DNA of 11,533 nucleotides from Lentzea sp. (GTDB taxonomy: Bacteria > Actinomycetota > Actinomycetes > Mycobacteriales > Pseudonocardiaceae), in NCBI GenBank assembly GCA_030146905.1, contig JASLAV010000392.1, positions 1 through 11,533 on the forward strand, given 5' to 3'. This document shows positions 8,537 through 11,533 of this stretch, one piece after another; position 1 is the stretch's first letter, and each line of letters begins with the position of its first letter. Both the position numbers and the translations under genes were made by a program. The notes under the pieces were generated by a model, which was given only the letters and a program-made list of their open reading frames with translations, was not told where the DNA came from and made no database searches.

Positions 8537-8557
8537 CGGACCCCGGATCAGGGTCCG
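8537..8557 (+). terminator. Hairpin downstream of the VOC-protein gene
   Basis: CGGACCC (8537-8543) and GGGTCCG (8551-8557) form a perfect 7-bp GC-rich stem with a 7-nt loop, starting 10 nt after the stop codon. There is no T-run after it, which is usual for actinomycete terminators. It could instead be an operator or mRNA structure upstream of the next gene. Confidence 0.45.
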
Positions 8558-8609
8558 GTTCCGGGTGGTCACCGATGTGCCGGGGCGCGAAAACGGCGAT
8601 CGTCGACGC

Positions 8610-8840
8610 ATGACGAACAACGTGCTCAACGACGCGACAACCCAGGTCAAGAAGCTCCGACGCAGTCGAAGCGACAAGATGCTCGCCGGTGTCTGCGGCG
8701 GCGCCGCCAAGATGATCGGTGTCGACGCCGCGATCATCCGGATCGTCCTGGTGGCGGCGACGCTGCTCGGGTTCGGCACCGGAGCGCTCCTCTACGTCGC
8801 CGCCTGGATCCTCATGCCCGAGGAAGACGCCGCGATGTGA
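8610..8840 (+). CDS. PspC-domain small membrane protein
   Basis: 76 aa from ATG 8610. The PspC domain is plain: LRRSRSDKMLAGVCGGAAKMIGVD (split as LRRSRSDKM, LAGVCGGAAK, MIGVD), then a hydrophobic stretch from about residue 44 to 69 broken by GFGTG, ending in WILMPEED. In Enterobacteria PspC takes part in the phage-shock membrane-stress response; in actinomycetes short stand-alone PspC proteins are common and mostly uncharacterised. The frame is open up to a GTG at 8565, but the extra 15 residues (MVTDVPGRENGDRRR) resemble nothing in the family, so the internal ATG is preferred. No Shine-Dalgarno sequence stands before it. The gene ends stop to stop with the convergent hexosaminidase gene. 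Confidence 0.87.
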   Translation: MTNNVLNDATTQVKKLRRSRSDKMLAGVCGGAAKMIGVDAAIIRIVLVAATLLGFGTGALLYVAAWILMPEEDAAM

Positions 8841-10208
8841 TCATCGTGGGAAACCGGGAACACCGGGTAGCCGTTGCCAGGGGTGGGGTCCGGTGAGGGG
8901 CCGGTACTCCACCCCCATGGCGTCGAGCCTCGGCAGGTGGTGCTCCCGGAGCCGTTGCAGGAAACCGGGGTCCTTCTCCGCGGGGGACCAGACGACCTCG
9001 GCGAACGCGGCCAGCCTCGGGAACGCCGCGTAGTCCACCCGCCTGGCCGAGTCGAGGTGCTCGGTCCAGATGTTCGCCTGCGCGCCCAGCAGCCGCCCCG
9101 GCTCGTCACCCGTGAGCTCCGCGGGCACCGGCTCCCACGCGTAGACGTCCTCCAGCGTGGTCACCGTCCCGACCGGAATCGGTTCGTCGGGCGAGTCCGA
9201 CTGCCGGTAGTCGAGGTAGACGTGCTCCTCCGGGCACATCACCACGTCGTGCCCTTCGCGCAACGCCGTGATGCCGCCCTCGACCCCGCGCCACGACGCG
9301 ACGATGGTTCCCGCCGGCAGAGGGCCGGAGTCCAGGACCTCGTCCCAGCCGTAGGGCCGCCTCCCGTTGCGCACGAGGTGCTTCGCGATCGCCCGCACCA
9401 GCTCGCCGTCGTGGCCAGGGGCCTCGTCGCCGCCGAGCCCGATGACCTCCGCGGGGAAGACGTCCATCAGCTCGTCGAACACGTTCCGGTAGAAGTCCGC
9501 TGTGGACTCCTCCGTGTTGAGCACGCGTTCGTTGATGCCCCAGTCCGTCCACACGCCGCCGCCGTGCACGCCCAGTTCCGGGTACGCCGCGATCGCCGCC
9601 TGCGAGTGGCCGGGGATGTCGATCTCCGGGACCACCGTCACGTGCCGCGCCCGTGCGTACTCGACGATCTCCCGCAGGTCCTCCTGCGAGTAGAAACCGC
9701 CGTGCGGACGGCCCTTCAGGCCACCGGAGCGCCGGTCGCCGAAGCGCGAGTCCTCCCGCCACGACCCGACCTCGGTGAGCTTCGGGTAGCGCTTGCACTC
9801 GAAGCGCCAGCCCTGGTCGTCGGTGAGGTGCAGGTGCAGGACGTTGAGCTTGTGCGCGGACAGCAGCTCGACGTACCGCAGCACCTCCCGCTTGGGCAGG
9901 AAGTGCCGTGCCACGTCGAGCATCACGCCGCGCCACCGGAACCGCGGGAAGTCCACGACCTCGCACGCCGGGATGACCGACGGCTTCTCGCCCGCCGCCC
10001 GGAACGCCTGAGCGCCGAGCAGCTGCCGCAGGGTCTGCAGCGCGTTCATCTCGCCCTCGGCGTCGTGCGCCTCGATGAGCACGCCGTCGTCGGACGAGAC
10101 GAGCCGGTAGCCGCCGGGTGGGCCGTCGACGAGGACCGTCTCCCAGCCCTTGTACTCGCAGAGCCTTCCACCGTCCACGTAGGACACCGGGCGCGGGAGG
10201 AGGTTCAC
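8841..10208 (-). CDS. GH20 beta-N-acetylhexosaminidase, cytoplasmic type
   Basis: 455 aa. The enzyme would release terminal GlcNAc (or GalNAc) from oligosaccharides. A short N-terminal GH20b domain (to about 85) precedes the TIM barrel, with GVMLDVARHFLP (94-105), LHLHLTDDQGWR (124-135), PEIDIPGHS (194-202), the catalytic pair D261-E262 in GLGGDEAPG, GWDEVLD (287-293), and WTEHLDSARRVDY plus FPRLAAFAEVVW near the end. The usual His before GGDE is Leu here. There is no signal peptide (MNLLPRPVSY), so it should act in the cytoplasm on imported sugars. The GTG at 10208 overlaps the permease stop as GTGA and gives the natural family start. The frame is open further upstream but only as a shadow of the permease gene. 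The operon context points to chitobiose-like or other GlcNAc-containing substrates. Confidence 0.93.
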   Translation of the reverse strand: MNLLPRPVSYVDGGRLCEYKGWETVLVDGPPGGYRLVSSDDGVLIEAHDAEGEMNALQTLRQLLGAQAFRAAGEKPSVIPACEVVDFPRFRWRGVMLDVARHFLPKREVLRYVELLSAHKLNVLHLHLTDDQGWRFECKRYPKLTEVGSWREDSRFGDRRSGGLKGRPHGGFYSQEDLREIVEYARARHVTVVPEIDIPGHSQAAIAAYPELGVHGGGVWTDWGINERVLNTEESTADFYRNVFDELMDVFPAEVIGLGGDEAPGHDGELVRAIAKHLVRNGRRPYGWDEVLDSGPLPAGTIVASWRGVEGGITALREGHDVVMCPEEHVYLDYRQSDSPDEPIPVGTVTTLEDVYAWEPVPAELTGDEPGRLLGAQANIWTEHLDSARRVDYAAFPRLAAFAEVVWSPAEKDPGFLQRLREHHLPRLDAMGVEYRPLTGPHPWQRLPGVPGFPR

Positions 10209-11038
10209 CCCTTCACCGCCCCGGCGAGTCCGGACACCAGGCGGCGCTGCACGAGCACGAAGAAGATCAGCACGGGGATGGTCATCAGGGTGGAGCCCGC
10301 CATGATCGCGCCCCAATCGTTCTGGTCCGGTTTGACGAACACCTGGAGAGCCAGCGGCAGGGTCTGGTTCTCCACGGCAGAGATGATGAACGTCTTGGCG
10401 AACAGGAAGTCGTTCCAGGCGTGGATGAACGACAGCACCGACGTCGCGACCAGGCCGGGCGCGACGAGCGGGAAAAGCACCTGCCAGAGGAACCGGAACC
10501 GCGAGGCGCCGTCCAGGGTGGCGGCCTCCTCCAGCTCCACCGGCACCGCGGCGACGAAGCCGCGCAGCATCCAGATCGCGAACGGCAGGCTGAACGCCAG
10601 GTGCACCAGCACGAGCGAACCCAGGTGGTTCAGGCCGAACACCGGAACGCTGTCGCCGACCGACCGCATCAGGAAGAACAGCGGCACGGTCAACGCCTCG
10701 ACCGGCACCATCTGCACGACCAGCAGCATGATCAGCAACGTCGTGCGGCTGCGGAACCGGAACCGGGTCAGCGCGGTCGCGGCCAGGAACGAGATCAGGA
10801 TGCTCAGCACCACCACGATCAGCGCCACGACGATGCTGTTCATGAAGTAGCGCCCGAAGTTCGCCACGGTCAGCGCCCGCGTGAAGCTGTCGAGCGTCGG
10901 CCGCGTCGTCCACGGCACGGGGTCGGCCGAGATGATCTCGTCCTCCGGCTTGAACGCGCTCAGCACCATCCAGAACAGCGGGAACGCCACCACGGCGGCG
11001 ATGATGAGGACGAAGCCCTCGGTCAGCCAGCGCCTCAC
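10205..11038 (-). CDS. Carbohydrate ABC transporter permease, MalG type
   Basis: 277 aa, the normal length for MalG-like permeases of the CUT1 family. About six membrane segments can be traced: 8-28, 68-90, 99-124, 140-160, roughly 188-206 and 246-264. The cytoplasmic EAA loop that contacts the ATPase is ELEEAATLDGAS (168-179) followed by FRFLWQVLFPLVAPG. The N-terminal SAFKPEDEI is typical of the second permease of these pairs. The GTG at 11038 overlaps the upstream permease stop as GTGA. No ATPase gene is seen; CUT1 systems in actinomycetes often share one ATPase (MsiK type) encoded elsewhere. Pairing with a GH20 gene suggests GlcNAc-containing oligosaccharides, which is inference. Confidence 0.93.
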   Translation of the reverse strand: MRRWLTEGFVLIIAAVVAFPLFWMVLSAFKPEDEIISADPVPWTTRPTLDSFTRALTVANFGRYFMNSIVVALIVVVLSILISFLAATALTRFRFRSRTTLLIMLLVVQMVPVEALTVPLFFLMRSVGDSVPVFGLNHLGSLVLVHLAFSLPFAIWMLRGFVAAVPVELEEAATLDGASRFRFLWQVLFPLVAPGLVATSVLSFIHAWNDFLFAKTFIISAVENQTLPLALQVFVKPDQNDWGAIMAGSTLMTIPVLIFFVLVQRRLVSGLAGAVKG

Positions 11039-11533
11039 AGGACCTCCCCCGACCGCCGCAGTGCGCGGAGGTAGAACATGGTGATCACCAGCAGCAGCAC
11101 GGTCATCACGACACCGATGGAGGCGCCCAGGCCGTACTCCGACGCCGCGAACGCCTGCTGGTAGGCGTAGACGTTGAGCACGAGGTTGCGCCCGGCGATG
11201 CCGCCGCCGTTGGTCATCACGTAGATCTGCGTGAAGACCTTGAAGTCCCAGATGATCGACTGGATCGTCACCACGAGGATGATCGGCTTCAGCAACGGGA
11301 GCGTGACGCTCCACGCCGTGCGGAACGCCGACGCGCCGTCCAGTGCGGCGGCCTCCAGCACCTCGCCCGGGATCGCCTTGATGCCCGCGAAGAGCGTCAC
11401 CATGACGAACGGGAACGAGCACCAGATCACCTGTGCCGCGACGAGCCCGAACGCCGTCCACTTGTCGAACGTCCAGGAGAAGCCCTGGATGCCCAGGACC
11501 TCGTTCACGAACCCGAAGTTCGCGTCGAACAGG
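11035..11533 (-). CDS. Carbohydrate ABC transporter permease, MalF type (5' end beyond window)
   Basis: Partial: only the C-terminal 165 residues are present and the start lies beyond position 11533. The first readable residues are LFDANFGFVNEVLG, matching the periplasmic-side segment of MalF-like permeases (FDPxxGxxN). The EAA loop EVLEAAALDGAS followed by FRTAWSVTLPLLKP is clear, as is the MTNGGG plus YAYQQAF segment typical of CUT1 first permeases, and two further membrane helices before RALRRSGEVL. The reading frame continues beyond the apparent GTG at 11508, which is internal. The solute-binding protein gene and promoter are expected upstream, outside the window. Confidence 0.92.
   Translation of the reverse strand, partial: LFDANFGFVNEVLGIQGFSWTFDKWTAFGLVAAQVIWCSFPFVMVTLFAGIKAIPGEVLEAAALDGASAFRTAWSVTLPLLKPIILVVTIQSIIWDFKVFTQIYVMTNGGGIAGRNLVLNVYAYQQAFAASEYGLGASIGVVMTVLLLVITMFYLRALRRSGEVL

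Noticed and set aside
8874..10850. Plus-strand open frame of 658 codons opposite the hexosaminidase and permease genes
   Set aside because: It crosses two well-supported minus-strand genes, has low-complexity Arg/His/Asp/Val composition and shows no family motifs.
10209..10913. Upstream extension of the GH20 frame into the permease gene, which could suggest a fusion
   Set aside because: The extra residues are a shadow of the permease reading frame. The GTGA junction at 10208 gives the natural GH20 start.
11039..11461. Upstream extension of the MalG-type permease frame
   Set aside because: It overlaps the MalF-type permease in a different frame and lacks membrane segments; the GTG at 11038 gives the expected start.

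Overview
This window is high-GC DNA (about 70% by eye) with strong third-position G/C, frequent GTG starts and genes packed with 4-base start/stop overlaps. That points to an actinomycete. The protein style suggests something like Pseudonocardiales, but no rRNA or marker gene here settles it. I see no mobile element, CRISPR array, tRNA or rRNA.

Layout. (1) From 8113 down to 1, on the minus strand, is one long gene train: MoxR-type AAA+ ATPase, CoxE-type VWA protein, XdhC/CoxI maturation protein, then the three subunits of a molybdenum hydroxylase (2Fe-2S small, molybdopterin large, FAD medium), then a CoxG-like SRPBCC protein with a C-terminal membrane helix, and finally a CapA-type metallophosphatase lipoprotein that runs off the left edge. 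Nearly every junction overlaps (GTGA, ATGA or 8 nt). The exception is a 78-nt gap before the small subunit, which holds a possible five-codon leader ORF and an 8-bp tandem repeat. (2) Divergent from this train, on the plus strand, are two small genes: a VOC/glyoxalase-like protein (8143-8526) and a PspC-domain membrane protein (about 8610-8840), with a hairpin between them. (3) From the right edge down to 8841, on the minus strand, is a carbohydrate ABC importer operon: the end of a MalF-type permease, a MalG-type permease and a GH20 beta-N-acetylhexosaminidase, each overlapping the next by GTGA. The GH20 gene meets the PspC gene stop to stop.

How the genes work together. The MoxR, CoxE and XdhC proteins are the usual helpers that insert or sulfurate the Mo cofactor of CoxSLM-type enzymes, and the CoxG-like protein likely tethers the enzyme to the membrane. 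The large subunit carries AYRGAGR, the form II signature, rather than the AYxCSFR of proven CO dehydrogenases. CO should therefore not be assumed as substrate. The right-hand operon looks like import of N-acetylglucosamine-containing oligosaccharides followed by cleavage in the cytoplasm, since the GH20 enzyme has no signal peptide. The solute-binding protein and the operon promoter lie outside the window.

The most interesting points are the unusual CTG-initiated CapA gene joined to the Mo-hydroxylase operon, the unassigned substrate of the form II enzyme, the leader mini-ORF ahead of the small subunit, and two facing -10-like elements placed 6-7 nt before divergent start codons in a 29-bp gap.
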